64,000 nt of DNA from Onchidella celtica (lineage: Eukaryota > Mollusca > Gastropoda > Systellommatophora > Onchidiidae). The stretch is from NCBI GenBank assembly GCA_963931925.1, contig OZ007582.1, positions 34,547,969-34,611,968 on the forward strand. Reading direction: 5' to 3'. The translations under genes were made by a program, and so were the position numbers. Of the stretch, positions 11,346 to 24,388 are shown one piece after another (within the stretch, counting starts at the first letter, position 1; each line of letters begins with the position of its first letter). The notes below the pieces were generated by a model that saw only the letters and a list, made by a program, of their open reading frames with translations, made no database searches and was not told where the DNA came from.

Positions 11346-11610
11346 ATATGCCTGGACATGTCAAGGATACCGGGTTCAAAATCCGGCCGGTGCAGGCATG
11401 TTGGAATCATGTGATTTTTCATGTATTTTCTTGTTTCTGATCATATGGTGGGTAGGATCGAGTACCTGGTCTTCTCGGATAAGGGCGAAAAACTCGGAGG
11501 TCCCACGTGCATGTTGCTCACGTTAAAGATACCTTGGGCAGTTGGAAATCGAGAAGAGCAGGCCAAATTGGCCGCTGCCCGGGCAAAATTAAATAAAATC
11601 TTGTCCCTAA
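11346..11610 (+). mobile_element. SINE copy, damaged head and missing tail
   Basis: From GGATACCGGGTTCAAAATCC (B-box with one extra base) through TTCTCGGATAAGGGCGAAAA and CACGTTAAAGATACCTTGG to GGCAAAATTAAATAAAATC. The A-box portion is replaced or diverged and neither tail is present. Confidence 0.8.
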
Positions 11611-11743
11611 AAAGCCAACGGGAACGGGAGCGGTCACTTGGCACCTTTCACGGCGTTTTCGTTATCTTCCTTGGGGTTAGTTTTCAGCTTTCAGATTCGT
11701 ATAAATAAGATCAGATACTATATAAAAGTGAAATAAAACTCTG

Positions 11744-11925
11744 AAGCTGGGTTCTCATGTGTACCGAAACGGAAACGGCAAAAAAATCCGTCATACAGTA
11801 AAAAGAAAGAGTGTTTCCATGTGTACGGAAACGGCGTGCTGAAACATTCTTTCTGTTTCACTACTTGAAGGGTTTATGACGTTTCCGTCGCCGTTTCCGT
11901 TTCCGTATACATGAAAACCCAGCTT
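11744..11925. mobile_element. Inverted-repeat MITE, AAGCT..GTGTAC family, copy 2
   Basis: Left end AAGCTGGGTTCTCATGTGTA plus CCGAAACGGAAACGGC. Reversed right end AAGCTGGGTTTTCATGTATA plus CGGAAACGGAAACGGC. Arms of about 36 bp agree at most positions. TGA lies at 11742-11744 and 11925-11927, which could be a 3-bp target duplication if the true termini start AGCTGGG. Confidence 0.75.
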
Positions 11926-12254
11926 GACGGGAATAGGCCCTTACGGCAAAGAATGTCTATGACTCGGTCAGTAATATGATTTGGGCAAATAAGACAGAAA
12001 ATCTGGCTAAATTACCTTGTAGATTTTGGCCTTATCAGACACGATATGATGTGCTGCACACAAGCAAATGCAGACAAATGCTCACACACGGATAAGTGAA
12101 TGCAGAAAAGACGAATTTTTCTCCACCAGTACCTCGTACCTGAGACTCCATCATAACATTTTCTTCCTGTAATTCTTCTTCATCTTCATCAGAAATGCCA
12201 AAAAAAAATCATTTCTTAGAAATTCAGAAAAGTCAAAATTACAAAAAAAAAAAA

Positions 12255-12408
12255 AAAAAAAAATTTCGCCCCCCTACCACCCCCCTTCAGCGTTTTCGCC
12301 CCCCCCCACCCCCCTTGTCGCCCTTTTCTTGTCGCCCTCCTAGAAATCAAAGTCGACCCCCCCCCCCCGGGGGCGTTACCGCCCACGTTGGGAACGACTG
12401 GTGCAGAA
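12255..12408 (-). mobile_element. hAT-like terminal fragment
   Basis: Read on the minus strand: CACCAGTCGTTCCCAACGTG then GGCGGTAACGCCCCC, G-runs and GGGCGAAAACGCTGAAGG, ending in a poly-A/T run at 12245-12262. The start resembles the CAGTGGTTCCCAAC termini of hAT elements. No matching second terminus was found. Confidence 0.4.
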
Positions 12409-12535
12409 CATTATGAACATGCCGGCTACGGAAGTCTTCAGTATGTCTTTGATAACCTCATAACCTCACTTTACTCGAGACAAAGCTTGATAAATGATTG
12501 ATAGACAGCTTGGAACTATGTTGGAAGGCTGTACA

Positions 12536-12648
12536 AAGAGAAAGAAAGAAGAAAGAAAGAAAGTTAGATAATAAAAAAAAAAAGAAAGAAAGAAAGATAG
12601 ATAGAAAGAAAGAAAGACAGATTGAAAAGAAGGGAAGAAAAGAGAGAG

Positions 12649-12680
<32 letters not shown>
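12536..12680. repeat. GAAA/GA simple repeat with TG and G tracts
   Basis: Purine-rich GAAA-type repeat followed by a TG run and a poly-G run. No gene. Confidence 0.9.
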
Positions 12681-12934
12681 AGTCACAGAAAAAAGTGAAC
12701 AATGTAGCTAGAGAGATGGAGTGAATCGGTCAGAGATAGATAATTTAGTATCTGACACCGACAGGAACTATGTATATCTGGGAAATTACCCTCGAAAACA
12801 CAAACAATAAGTTGAAATTATAGGAAAACACCGTGTATGGCAGCTCTGTAAATACCTGGTAGGCAGAGTCAGACAGATAATACATAGTCACTGTTGTCAG
12901 TCACATCGTCGGGTATTTTCCAGTTTGTTTTATG

Positions 12935-13170
12935 TGCCTTTTTGCTTGTTTGAAAAAAATGAGGATTGAATTTGGTCGGCAATAGGATGAATCGCAGAAA
13001 ACATTACGTCACGAACACAAATCTGGAGTACGTTTTATCCGATTGAAATGACACGTAAGCATGAAATTAAGAGTGAGAGAACCACTTTTATGACAAAAAA
13101 CTAAAACTCGGCAAAATGTTACGTATAACAACATGGCAAATACCCCTCGATATATTAGGAATACTAGAAA
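12935..13170 (+). repeat. Dispersed repeat, copy 1 (inverted partner at 50950-51195)
   Basis: GATTGAATTTGGTCGGCAA, then ATTACGTCACGAACACAAAT, CCGATTGAAATGACACGTAA and AGAGTGAGAGAACCACTTTT all recur on the opposite strand at 50950-51195. One frame keeps a similar short peptide in both copies (C-H-x-S-G followed by LTxNF), but stops and lack of a known family prevent a coding call. Confidence 0.7.
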
Positions 13171-15605
13171 CCGGGCGCCTTCTTTCACATGAGTACAATA
13201 GATTGTCGCTGTAAAGCTTTTGCAGCACACAGGCAACTTTGTTGCGTGGCAGTCGCGTAGCAGTTGGGTGGCATTTTTTGTTTGTTGTTGTTTTGTTTTA
13301 AATCTAGGCGTATGAATGAAGACAGGGCTTACATGCGAGACACTGCCACTTTGCAGAGTCGATAAGAACATGAAACCAAGACACGAGTGCAAGTTGTATG
13401 TACACCACTATCCCCTCCCCCACCACCCCCACCACCCTCGAAAAGATGGTAAATAATTTGTTAAGATGAATAGATGGAGGTATAGGCTATTCAGCTTATA
13501 TGATGATGGGTGTTTAAATTCTATGCTTTACCTATTTTCAGCACACCTACCGAGGTGCCGGGCATTACCCGGGATAAACCGATGTTTCCTCTCTTTCCCC
13601 TCTCCCTTTCTCTGATCTAGAATGTTTCCCTTAATAATCTGCAGTGTTGCTTCAGAAGTCAATGCGCGGTTTGACACTACGTACCAACGGAGCTCTTGTC
13701 AAATACAGCCCCCCCCCCCTTGCAATGCGGTGCGATGCGGTGCGGTGCGGTGCGCCTGTCTCGAGTTGTGAACCCCAAACACAGCAATCCTTCTTAAACT
13801 AAAGTAAAATTCTACAACGGTATACACTTATCAAAAGGAGCACAAACACAAAAAAATGAGATCATCGTATTTACATTTTTGAATTTTTTTATTATTTTTA
13901 AATGGCCTGAAACTTGAATAAACACAATAGGTCGATACCAAAGGAACTGGGTTAAATTTGATCACACTTGAGAAAATTAATTTTATAATTTTTGAAACTG
14001 CCTAATTTTGGCTCCAGCGTTGAGGAAAAAAAAAATGACACCGGAATGAATAAATCCTGCCCCTTTTTCCTTTTTTTTTTTTTTTAAATAAGATTGCATT
14101 AAATTTGGTAAACTAACCAATGCACGGAGTAATATTAATGAGTTAAACGCTCGCATTTTGCAACTTTAGCATCGCTTGGAATGGAAAATGTACGAAAAAA
14201 AAACAAAATTCTATCGACCTTAGCACGGTTTTGAATGGCTCACGTTTTATTGTTGCAGATGCACGTGTCTGAGAAACCGTACTAATGCCTCTTTGAGCAC
14301 GACATTGCTGGCAATGAGCAAAATCAGATAAAGTGCTAACCAGATTTTTGGCAGATTTCAGGATTACTCCATGTTTTGCCCAGCCTGAGCGTGCTTTAAA
14401 GAATTCGCACAAATTCCACCGTGAGATTTATTTACATAAATCCAAATCTCGCATCTGAAAATGGAAAAATATACAGTTTTACACATTTTAAGAACAGAGC
14501 AAAAGTTCTAGTATGTTAACCTTTAAATGCGCCAGTCAATGTTCTATATTTTGGCAGTTTTTCTGGTTTTAAAAACAAGTAATTAATTCATGATTACTAG
14601 TTATAGTTAATCGACTACAGGAGATCATGAGATCATGCTTGTAACGGCACTATGCCTTGTTTTCTTTATTTCATTCTTTCTTGCTTCTCCTTCTTTCTGT
14701 CTGACTTCTTCTTCTTTCCCGACTCAGTCTTCCTCTACTTGAGCCCTATGGGTTGTTTAAGCTGTAAAAAAAATGACGGTTGCTGTACCTTCGGAAAGGG
14801 CTTTAATGGTAACCCTGAAAAGGGCTCATTGTAGCCCTAATGAGAGCCTTCGTTGTCATTTTAAAAAGGGATGTTTTGTGGTGGAGCCAAAAGGAATGTG
14901 AGATTCAGCTGAACAGTCTATTAATAATAATAGAAATTTCAGAAAAACAAACTGTGGGGTCACAGCCAGGCTTAAAGCAAAGTTATGAACTGGCAAACAC
15001 AAAAAAACGTGTATGAAGCAAAGCATTGCATAAGAAATAATACTCAAACGATACAACATGCAAAACGTGGGTTTTATTTTCATACTTTTACTTTTTGCCA
15101 ATGTTTGACTAGTCTATTAATTTTTCACTTTCTTTTCACTGTTTTATATTTACTTTTGTAAATGTCAGAAATGACTTTTTGAAACGCCATGTACGCCTGG
15201 CTAGTAATGGGTTAATGGCAAAAGGACGTTGATTGAAGGCAGATAACAATCAGGCTCTAAGCACATTACGATATTTATCTCATACCCGTACAGAATCATC
15301 TCACACAACTAAATTTACTTTATAGCGGAGAAAGAAAAATCGAAAACGTATTTTGGATATAAAGAGTGTACTGGGATATGTTTTATAGTTGTTGTTTTTT
15401 CTCGCAAAGACTGCGGCAGATAATTCCGAATCTCAGGCTTTAAAACAAAGAAAATATTTCGCCCATAGTGTACAAGTACATTTCTGGAGTTTTAAACTCT
15501 TCAGGGATTAAAGAAAATCTAAGATGTCATGTTGATACATATTATGGAGTAAGAGGATCAATTTTTTATTGATATAGTGATTTTTATGTGTATTTCCTTT
15601 AATTC
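13171..15605. other. No gene seen; possible Helitron end and simple repeats
   Basis: At 13545-13582, read on the minus strand, ATCCCGGGTAATGCCCGG resembles a Helitron 3' hairpin but lacks a clear CTRR end. A short GCGGT run lies at 13728-13753. At 14516 and 15211 two TTAA sites have weakly similar inward sequences. Nothing codes convincingly. Confidence 0.35.
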
Positions 15606-16054
15606 CATAAAATTTGGGAAATTTGTCTTGGTGTCACTGCAGCCCAGTTACAACTGGAGCAGACACGTCGCTGCCACAGTGCAGAGCCGGTCGGCATTTT
15701 TTTGTTTTGTTTTGTGTTTTTGTTTTTGGGGAGCGCGGGTGGTTGGGGAGAAGGGTCAGGCAGTGGTAGGGATAAATTTTTATTCAATTTTGCCCGGGCA
15801 GAGGACTTTTTGGCCTGCTCTTTTCGATTTCCAACTGCCATGGTATCTTTAACGTGCGCAAACGTACACACGGGCCCTCCGAGTTTTTCGTCCTTATCCG
15901 AGAAGACCAGGTGCTCGATCCTGCCTACCATAGGATCAGGGACAGGAAAATATGAGAAAATCTCCAAATTCCAACATGCCTGCACCGAAAGGGGATAAGA
16001 ACCCGGTACCTTCGGCATGAGAAGCGAGCACCTTGCCTCTAGACCAGCTTGTGG
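15606..16054 (-). mobile_element. Full-length SINE, tail type A
   Basis: On the minus strand: head with TCTAGAGGCAAGGTGCTCGC, a damaged B-box region (GGGTTCTTATCC), the central region with TCTTCTCGGATAAGGACGAA, GGCAAAATTGAATAAAAAT, a linker and the type A tail GCACTGTGGCAGCGACGTG to ATTTCCCAAATTTTAT. A 160-residue open frame across it on the minus strand is not a gene. Confidence 0.88.
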
Positions 16055-16394
16055 ACGCCTTTTTGTACACATACAATACATTATTTATTTTCTGGCACAG
16101 CATAGCCAGTTTATACATTATTCTTTTTTTTGTGTGTGGTTTGCTGGTATCCAGTGTAAACTCTTCTTGATGATCAACATGTTTTAATTAGGGAGTAACA
16201 GTGAAATTTGAGGTTAAGTCTGAAGAAGGCAAGATGTCGCGATAACGATCATACTATTATGTTATGAAGTAACAAGGCGATAGGCAAAACAAAAATAACA
16301 AAATGACAGGGCAGAAGGAGGCCAGACCATATTGTGCTAGAAAAAAAGCAAAATTCATGGACAGAATGTAGCAGGATGAAAGAATAGAAGGTGC

Positions 16395-16517
16395 GGGGGA
16401 CACGCTAGTCTAGAGGCAAGGTGCTCGCCTCTCATGCCAAAGGTACCGGGTTCAAATTCCGGTCCGTGCAGGCAAGTTGGAATTTGGGGGATTTTTCTCA
16501 TATTTTCGTGGCCCTAA
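16395..16517 (+). mobile_element. SINE 5' part inside the satellite array
   Basis: Head GGTCTAGAGGCAAGGTG-like sequence with B-box GGTTCAAATTCC, then TTTTTCTCATATTTTCGTGG, after which satellite sequence resumes. The 3' two-thirds is missing. Confidence 0.85.
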
Positions 16518-17395
16518 ACCAATTGCGATGGAATCAGAAGTTTCAATTTGGAAAAAAAGCACGTCGTCTTGATAAAGGCCATACATGTATTGTGCTAGAA
16601 TGGGCAAGATGATAGACAGAACAAAACAAAAAGGATATGACAAAAGGAAATCCTATCAGGGCTGGCCTCCAACTACCCACAATGAAATCAGAAGTTTGAG
16701 TTTGAATTTGGAGACAACACGTCGACACGAAAACGATCACATTGTGCTAGATAGCAGCAAGACCACAGACAAAGTGAAGTGATCGGGCAAAAAGAGACCC
16801 TCTCAGAAGCTCTGACCAACCACCGGAGACTGAATCAGAAGTAAGACTTTTTGGAGACACTACATCGACACAGTGACGGTCAGATTGTGCTAAGAGGCAG
16901 CAAGACGATAGGCAGAAACTAGCAAAATAATAGAACAGAAGGAGACATTCTCAGAAGCTCCCACCAATCATCGGCGACGGAATCAGAAGTAAGACTTTGA
17001 GTTTGGGGAAACTACATCGACACAATGTCGGCGTTATTGCACGAATAATAAGCAAGACGAAAGGCACAAATTAGAAAAATAACAGGACAGGAGACCGTCT
17101 CAGGAATCCTCACCGATAACCCGCGACGAAATCAGAGCTTTGAATTTGAGTTTCGAGAGAACAGGACGACACGACAACGTTACGGTCGTATCGTGCTAGG
17201 GACAAAACCAAGACCATAGACAGAATATGCCAGAATGAAAGAACAGAAGGAGCCCTGTCAGAAGCGCTGACCAACCACTCGCGATGGAATCAGAACTTTG
17301 GGTTTGAGTTAGGAGAAACATGATAACTGTCACACTGTGCTAGGAAAAAGCAAGTTGATAGACAGAACGTAGCAGGATGAAAGAATAGAAGGTGC

Positions 17396-17791
17396 GGTTG
17401 ACACGGTGGTCTAGAGGCAAGGTGCTCGCCTCTCATGCCGAAGGTACCGGGTTCGAACCCCGGTCGGTGCAGGCATGTTGGAAGTTTGGGATTTTTCTCA
17501 TATTTTCCTGACCCAGATCCTATGGTAGGTAGGATCGGGTACCTAGTCTTCTCGACAAGGACGAAAAATTCGGAGGGTCTGTGTGCACGTTGCGCACTTT
17601 AAAAACACCTTGGCAGTTGGAAATCATGAAGAGCAGGCCGTACAAGGCCGCTGCCCTGGCAAAATTCTAAAAGACGAATCTTTACCACAGCAAGAAAAAT
17701 AAAAACAAGAAAATGTGAGGTGCAAATGCCAAAGGCAGCGAAACTTCCTAAAATAAAGACCTGAACACAGAACAGAGGGTGTTCTATCAGA
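17396..17791 (+). mobile_element. Full-length SINE, tail type B, inside the satellite array
   Basis: Complete head (GGTTCGAACCC B-box), central region, GGCAAAATTCTAAAAG and tail type B (GTGAGGTGCAAATGCC, CCTAAAATAAAGACC). It begins after GAATAGAAGGTGCGG, exactly the sequence that precedes the truncated copy at 16395. Confidence 0.88.
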
Positions 17792-18209
17792 AGCACCCTC
17801 CAACCATTGGCGATGAAATCAGAAGCTTGGGTTTGGAGAAAGCACGTCGGCGACATAACGGTCATATTGTGTTAGGAAAAAACACAATGATAGAGAGAAT
17901 ATAAGGAAACGCTAGTACAAGAGGAGATCCTACCAGAGGTGCTCACCAACCACCCGAGTGGCAATGGAAGAGCTTATGGTTGCTGTGTATCAATCTATGT
18001 AAGGATTAACCATTAATGCTCTTTTCCCTACTGTTTTCCCTTGAATTCCGGGAGATCTTTAAGGGGCTTAGTGGGCGCTTTTTTGTCTGTTTTGTAATTC
18101 TTTCAAGAGGTTCATGGATTCCTTTCAAATGTTCAAATCTTTGTCTCCAGGATGAGGACAAAGAAGATGAAATGATAAAAAAAAAAAAAAGTGAAATGGA
18201 AATCATGGC

Positions 18210-18571
<362 letters not shown>

Positions 18572-18929
18572 ATCTAAGCAAGAAAACCACTACTGCCTCC
18601 ACGCCTCACCCCACCACTGAACACATCACACTACATACAGCATAAGAAACACAATCAGTGTCCGAGCTATCGGTCACCCAGTACTAGTATAGCAAAAAGA
18701 TGAACTTTTCACTTGTTGAGTGATGTAAAACCAAAAGATACATACACCAGGTATCTCTGAATAACAAGAGTACTTGAAAAAAAAAAATGCAGTTCCTTGA
18801 AAACCTGTTCTGAGACAACGCGTGTTAAGAACAGATAGATTGGATAAGATAAGATTCACTGTATTGTCCCATGAGTGAAATTGTCTTTCACAGAGCGTTT
18901 ATTTGAATATTTCTTTTATCCTATTTGGG

Positions 18930-19195
18930 AAATTTGCCTTAGTTTCATTGCAGCCCAGTTACAACTGGAGCAGACACGTCGTCGCCACAGTGCAGCGCCG
19001 GTCGGCGTTTATTTATTTTTTTTTGGTCCGTTTTTTGGGGGAGTCTGAGTGGTAGGGATACATTTTTATTCAATTTCGTCCGGGCAGCGGCCTGGTCGGC
19101 CTGCTCTTCTTGATTCCCAACTGTCAAGGTATCTTTAACGGGCCCTCCGAGTTGTTCGTCCTTATCCGAGAAGACTAGGTGCTCGATCCTAAGAG
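18930..19195 (-). mobile_element. SINE 3' portion, tail type A
   Basis: On the minus strand: AGGATCGAGCACCTAGTCTT, TCTCGGATAAGGACGAACAA, then a gap where the TGCGCACGTT section should be, GATACCTTGACAGTTGG, and the type A tail. The tRNA head is absent. Confidence 0.82.
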
Positions 19196-20296
19196 TTTAA
19201 GACTTTAAGATCACATATAGTACACACGTTTTAAGAAATAATTATAAACATACCACAACTCAATAAACTTAATAACAGGCTTAAGTGAAGTGACATGGTA
19301 AAGAATCTGAGAGAAATATGGCACACATCTCGTTAACGTGTCTTGCTGAGGCGGATCGCGGAGGGCAAAAATAATCTTCTGTATTTTCCCTGTTCAGGCG
19401 CACACGTGCAACCTACTGTCGTGTTTCAGTTTCATGTTCCCGTTGACTCTGTGATAAACCCCAAACGTCTCATGTCTATTCACTCACACATTTTTCAAAC
19501 AACAAAAAATGTGACGCGACTGGGAAGGGACAACAGCACAACAAAGTCTCACTTGCACACCTAGGCTGCGGTCTGCAAAATTTCCAGCCGCGAAATTCGA
19601 TGACATTTCTTAACAAAAAATTATTGTTATTACGTCCATGCAAAACTTCTTATTTATTTATTATGTTGGTCACTTTTTCGAAAGAAATAGCTTTAAAGAT
19701 ATTATCAGATTTTAAAGGAAGGCTAGAGTCAAGCAAACTTTTCTGAAGTCGACATTAACTTATGGACCGAGTATTTTATAACTTATGTTTGTGTTTGTTG
19801 TGTTTTTTTCCTCAATATCTGAGAATTTTCCCATGGGTTACTTTTGTTAACTCAAGGAGAGGTTTCGTTGGATTGCAAAGGAATCTATCGGTATTATGTA
19901 TAATGAAAAAAAAGACAGACGAAGGACTGAATTTTACGGGGAAGATGTTTTCTTTTTTTTTTATTTTATTTGAAATGCGTTCCTCATCTTAAATACATAA
20001 TCAATTCTGTTGTATGAAAACCCAACTAAACCCTTTTGCTACCATGTACCAGTAAATTGGAAAAGTAAAGAACGGGGATGTTCCTGGAATTTGGCATGAA
20101 GAAGTGGAAGTCATTCGAGCACTAAAATAGGTTATATAAGTGCACACAATCATGCGCGCCCCGGAATAATCTGCCAAATGCAAAATAAGTGAAATGTAGG
20201 CTAAGCACTCGAGACGGGTTAAGAGACATGCGCGTTCAGGGAACAAAACTACTTGGTGCACACTGACCCTTGCCAGAATGTCTCTGTTGGAATTAT
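19196..20296. other. No gene seen
   Basis: AT-rich sequence without repeats that I recognise from elsewhere in the window and without coding signal. Confidence 0.45.
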
Positions 20297-20530
20297 TGGT
20301 TATCTTAGTTCTTTTTTGTCCTATCTCCATTTTCTGAAAAACTGGAGATCTTTTAGTATGTAGAAGAGATATAACAAATGTACACTTTGACACTTGTTTA
20401 AAATGCATTGTGGTACTTATCAAGATGTTTCACAGTTCCGATTTATTCTTACCTCTTATCATGATAATATTGACGACGCAAAAGTTTAACGTCGAATTTC
20501 TTAGTTAGGCAAAAACTGGAGTTGGAAGAA
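20297..20530 (+). repeat. Dispersed repeat, uninterrupted copy
   Basis: CTATCTCCATTTTCTGAAAA, CTTTTAGTATGTAGAAGAG, ACACTTTGACACTTG and TTTAAAATGCATTGTGGTAC then TGTTTCACAGTTCCGATTTA. The same order occurs at 26636-26890 and, split by a TTAA-flanked insertion, at 52606-53640. The family is unknown to me. Confidence 0.75.
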
Positions 20531-23500
20531 ATAGGAAATGAGGTCGCGATTTTTCAAGTAAAAAAATCCTCGAACTCCCGTTCATATTAATTATTATTGC
20601 TTTTCGTGATAGTAATTATATAGATAAATGTTTGAAATTCTGTACTGTCCCCTTAAAATTCCTTGAAAGTGTTCGTAGAATATTTGGCAAAAAGCTTTGA
20701 CATCTATCTTCAGATCTTTGAATACACTGGTTAGAGTTCATGATGATTCCGGCGATTGTTTACACATTTTTAAACCTTTTCGGAATTTTTGGCAATATTT
20801 CGAGACTTATAACAATATTACTTGTGAATGTCAGGCAGACTTTTCTTGTACTACAAGATCAACGTCCAACAAGGATGACAAAAGATGACCTTGCGACTCC
20901 AAGTTTGCCACTTTTTTCATTTAGTAAGTCGCTGTTTGTTTTTGTGCCGAATAGGACTAAGATAAAGTGACATTTTTTTTCGCAACCAGTTTATTATTAA
21001 TACTTTTTGTCGCGTGAGAGGATTTTACTGCTTCTCCGTCGTCACTGATTCAGCTGAAAGGCCAAGCCGCTAAAATCCTTAAACAGATTATCGATTTTGT
21101 TTTATTATTATTACTCTTTTTAAAAATATGGGTCAATAATAACTAAAGGAATCGTAACAAATTAATATTACCGATAATAACATAAAAACTGTAATAAAGT
21201 TAAAATAATATACACAATTTTTTTTCTTTGGCTCTGCATTTCGGCGTTATAGTTCCAGCATATTTATTGTGTTGAACAAAATATCCTGAACAAGATTCAA
21301 GGAAGATCGGGTAAAAAAATAAATGTCACTCTTATTTTTTTTTTCTTTCAATCTGAAATCTGAAATCTGAAATCTTACTGTCGTAATTTTGTTATTTTTT
21401 CACGTCTCTGCCACTTCCTTCTTTTCCTATGTGATGAATTTCAGCGGTTGACTCTCAGTCAACGGGGTGATAAATGTTGGCTGTGGTAAGACAGTTAACC
21501 CACTCAGACAAGCCTCTGTCCCGTCGGGTTTGACTCAGTGAGAAAGGTCTTTCCTTCCACCAGTTGAATCAAGACAGTTCTGACTTCTTTTTTGGTCTTG
21601 GGACATTCCAGAGTAACTGACGGGGCGTTCAGACAAAATGGTTTCAGAAAGAAAAGGCCACTAAATAAATACCCAACCATGTATTTCAAAACGGATTGAT
21701 CAGTCCTCCAGCAAAATGGTACAGAAATTATTATTAAAGAAAGTGTTTTAAACAATAACAATTAAGACGAGTCCATTCAATTGCCTTCACTTTAGTTGGT
21801 AACTGATGGGACAGAAAAATACCATGTTTTTTTTTTTTAAGATAGCAAAATGAAACTGCAAAATTTGTGAAACCAAACCAACAGGATTAGTGAACAATGT
21901 TTTTCTACATTCAAAAAATGCACTTCAGCATACAGAAGAAAAGCTTAAATTTAATAATCAAGATTTACGTTTAAGCACACCAAGGCAATTAGTCTGAGTA
22001 ACTGATGACATATTATAATCTTGGAAACTGATGGGAGATTGTAAACATGTGCTCTCCAAGATGGCAGCTAGGTCACATGCTCAGTCAAGGAAGATCATGC
22101 CAACCAAAAATGTTAATTTAATTACTACCCTTTACAACACAACCATTATTTTTTTTTCCCCAGGCATGGTTTGAAAAATGGGTCTTAGGTAATATTTGAA
22201 GTGGAATGTCTCACTTGCCAGTGCGCATGATTTCGCTTAAGTCCTTAGTCCACATTTCACATTAAAGCCGACTTGACTAAGTTCATCACCAATCAAACTA
22301 CATGTATCATCATCATAATACATATTGGTTTTTTGTACCCAAACAAGAGATTTGAGCGATAGAAACATATCGTTAAGATCATTCCACGATTGCCTGCGTC
22401 ATGTTTTGGTGTTTTTTGAAATTCAAAGAAAACTGGGTTGAATTATAGTGGTAGCTGCCGTTAGGGGGGGGGGGGCGTGGTATTTTACATAGAAAGTATA
22501 GACAAACAGTGAACACAACTCAGTATTTTCTCCGTTTGGCCTTGTAGTCAGTCTGCGCTCCCCGAACAACGGTGATTTAAGTTTATTTGGGTTTTCGTTT
22601 GAAATCTCATGTCAATGAAACAAAACAATGTAACAGTTGAAGGATGAAATGTGATTGTCTGATTAATGTGAGCATTTCATTTCAAAATACCAAAAAAAAA
22701 CAAACAAATGACATAGAATGATGGTGTAGATATTTAATAATGTAGCATTATGGGACTGTATTTAATGATAATCAAATAGGGGGAAGCAAAACAAAACAAA
22801 AAAATGAAATAAATAAAATATCGCAACTTTAGTGTTTGTTTGTTCCAATTCCACTCTTTTGCACAACTGAGAACTTCGGTGTTAAACGTTTGCGGCTTCA
22901 GTATTATGACAATGAGTTAGAATAAATCGGAACTGTGAAACAGCATGATAAGTTGGTGCCATAGCGCATTTTAAACAAGTGACAAAGTGTGCATTTGTTA
23001 TATGTCTTCAATATACTAAAATATCTTCAGTTTTCAGAAAATTGAGATAGACCAAATAAGAGCTAAAGTCGCGAAATGTTTAAATCATTTTGTAGCTGTA
23101 TTTTCATGTCATGCACACTGCAGCAAGACATAGCAAAAAGGGGTAACAGAGCGGAGCAAATTATCCACGTAATATCGATACAAACAGAAATGATCCGGCA
23201 TTTTTGTGCCATGCCCAATACAGCAGATAACACGTGTATCTAATGTACACAGATGTTGTATTCTGGCGTGTAGGTATTTGTCATTGTGCCTTTAGATACT
23301 TTAGTAAAGAAAACAAAATTTTTTTAAAACACATACACTGTGTTAAAGTCAATACAGTTGATTCACCGGGCTCGGTTCTTTTACTGGGACAGCCATAGTA
23401 AGAGTCAATTCATCGATTTACACAAAAAAAACAAAAGTCGAGTCACGTCTAGAAACACAATGAAATACAAACAGAATGTTTTACTATGCCAAGTTAATAA

Positions 23501-24044
23501 GTAAATACGTGAAAATAACCTGTGGCCATGGGGTTTCACTAATAAAAAAAAATATTAAAAATTGCATGGCCAGTTTAAGGAGCAAGGGTAGGTTATAAAA
23601 CATTTGAAAACAAAGGTATTTTCTGAGGGCATTCGCGTTTATAATCTGATTGTGTGGATGTAGCAAAGAGTTTATAATAAACCTAGAGGTAAGACTCGGT
23701 CACGTCACATGTCCGCAAATAGAAAGCCCGGCAGCCATCTTTTCTTACGGCAAGCGATTGCAAATACTGTGTCAAGGCCAGTGCTAACGAAAGTAGTTTT
23801 TGTCGGAAGGCCTCAGTATTTTATTCTTGTTCATTCCTCTTTAGAGATGGAGGTTCAAATTCATCCGTACATTTTGTATTTTGTCATAATTCATAATGTT
23901 TGTTTTTTTTTCTTTTGGTAGGATTACATTTTTTACATTTTCGTGGTTCACCCAATCCATAAATGAAGTCTGCTCATTACAACTGTAATCCCCGTTCAAA
24001 CAATCTGAAAGACCGTATTATTTTAGGCTTAGATTTGTTTTCTT
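20531..24044. other. No gene seen
   Basis: AT-rich sequence with many short open frames and no protein I recognise. The part at 22260-22560 resembles 46640-46700 (ATTCCACGATTGCCT, CTGTTTTGGTGTTT) and so is probably repetitive. Confidence 0.4.
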
Positions 24045-24140
24045 TAGCCGTACTGTCTAGGTCGAGGTAGGCTTGCCGTAAGTTGGCTTTACTTTAGCCG
24101 TACTGTCTTGGTCGAGACAGGCTTGTCATAAGTTGGCCGC
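24045..24140. repeat. Local tandem duplication of about 54 bp
   Basis: TTAGCCGTACTGTCTAGGTC followed by GCTTGCCGTAAGTTGG is repeated as TTAGCCGTACTGTCTTGGTC and GCTTGTCATAAGTTGG. Confidence 0.85.
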
Positions 24141-24388
24141 CATCTTTACTTCACCTACCAACGACGCCACGCGAAGCCTTGGGTAGCGCTAGTCTGACCT
24201 CTAGCTATATATAACCTCTTTGGGATGTAGACAACATCTTCAGACAGCTGTCTCCAATAGTCTGTTGACAAATGTTCCTTCTAAGCTGCGCTGGTGCGCG
24301 GTGCGCGGCTGCGCAGTCGCTGTATTGGTGCTGCCCACATCAAAATGTTGCATAAAAGTTTGAATGTCGCCTGCTGGCTTTGAATTTA

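Larger units (their letters stand above)
16190..17990 (+). repeat. Tandem array of about 150-bp units
   Basis: The marker AATCAGAAGT/AATCAGAGCT recurs at about 16533, 16685, 16832, 16981, 17129 and 17285, a period of roughly 146-155 bp. It recurs again near 17816 after a SINE insertion. Each unit also carries GGAGA-ACACGTCGACAC, GTCATATTGTGCTAGG, GCAAGACGATAGACAGAA and GACCCTATCAGAAGCAC. Divergence between units is high, so the array is old. Single units occur near 50300-50440, 56100-56240, 61640-61690 and 62080-62185. Helitrons of molluscs can carry internal arrays of about this unit size, but no Helitron ends were found here. Confidence 0.85.

Noticed and set aside
14516..15214. A 0.7-kb TTAA-flanked element
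   Set aside because: TTAACCTTTAAATGCGCCAG and the reversed TTAACCCATTACTAGCCAGG are only loosely similar, and no second copy or empty site was found.
15599..16081. 160-residue minus-strand open frame
   Set aside because: It is the body of a SINE read in one frame. Similar peptides recur at other SINE copies (for example 44483-44824 and 26172-26426) because the DNA is repeated, not because a protein is conserved.
16421..16460. tRNA gene from the A-box and B-box motifs
   Set aside because: The motifs belong to the SINE head, repeated at many sites and followed by the SINE body; the arms do not form an intact cloverleaf.
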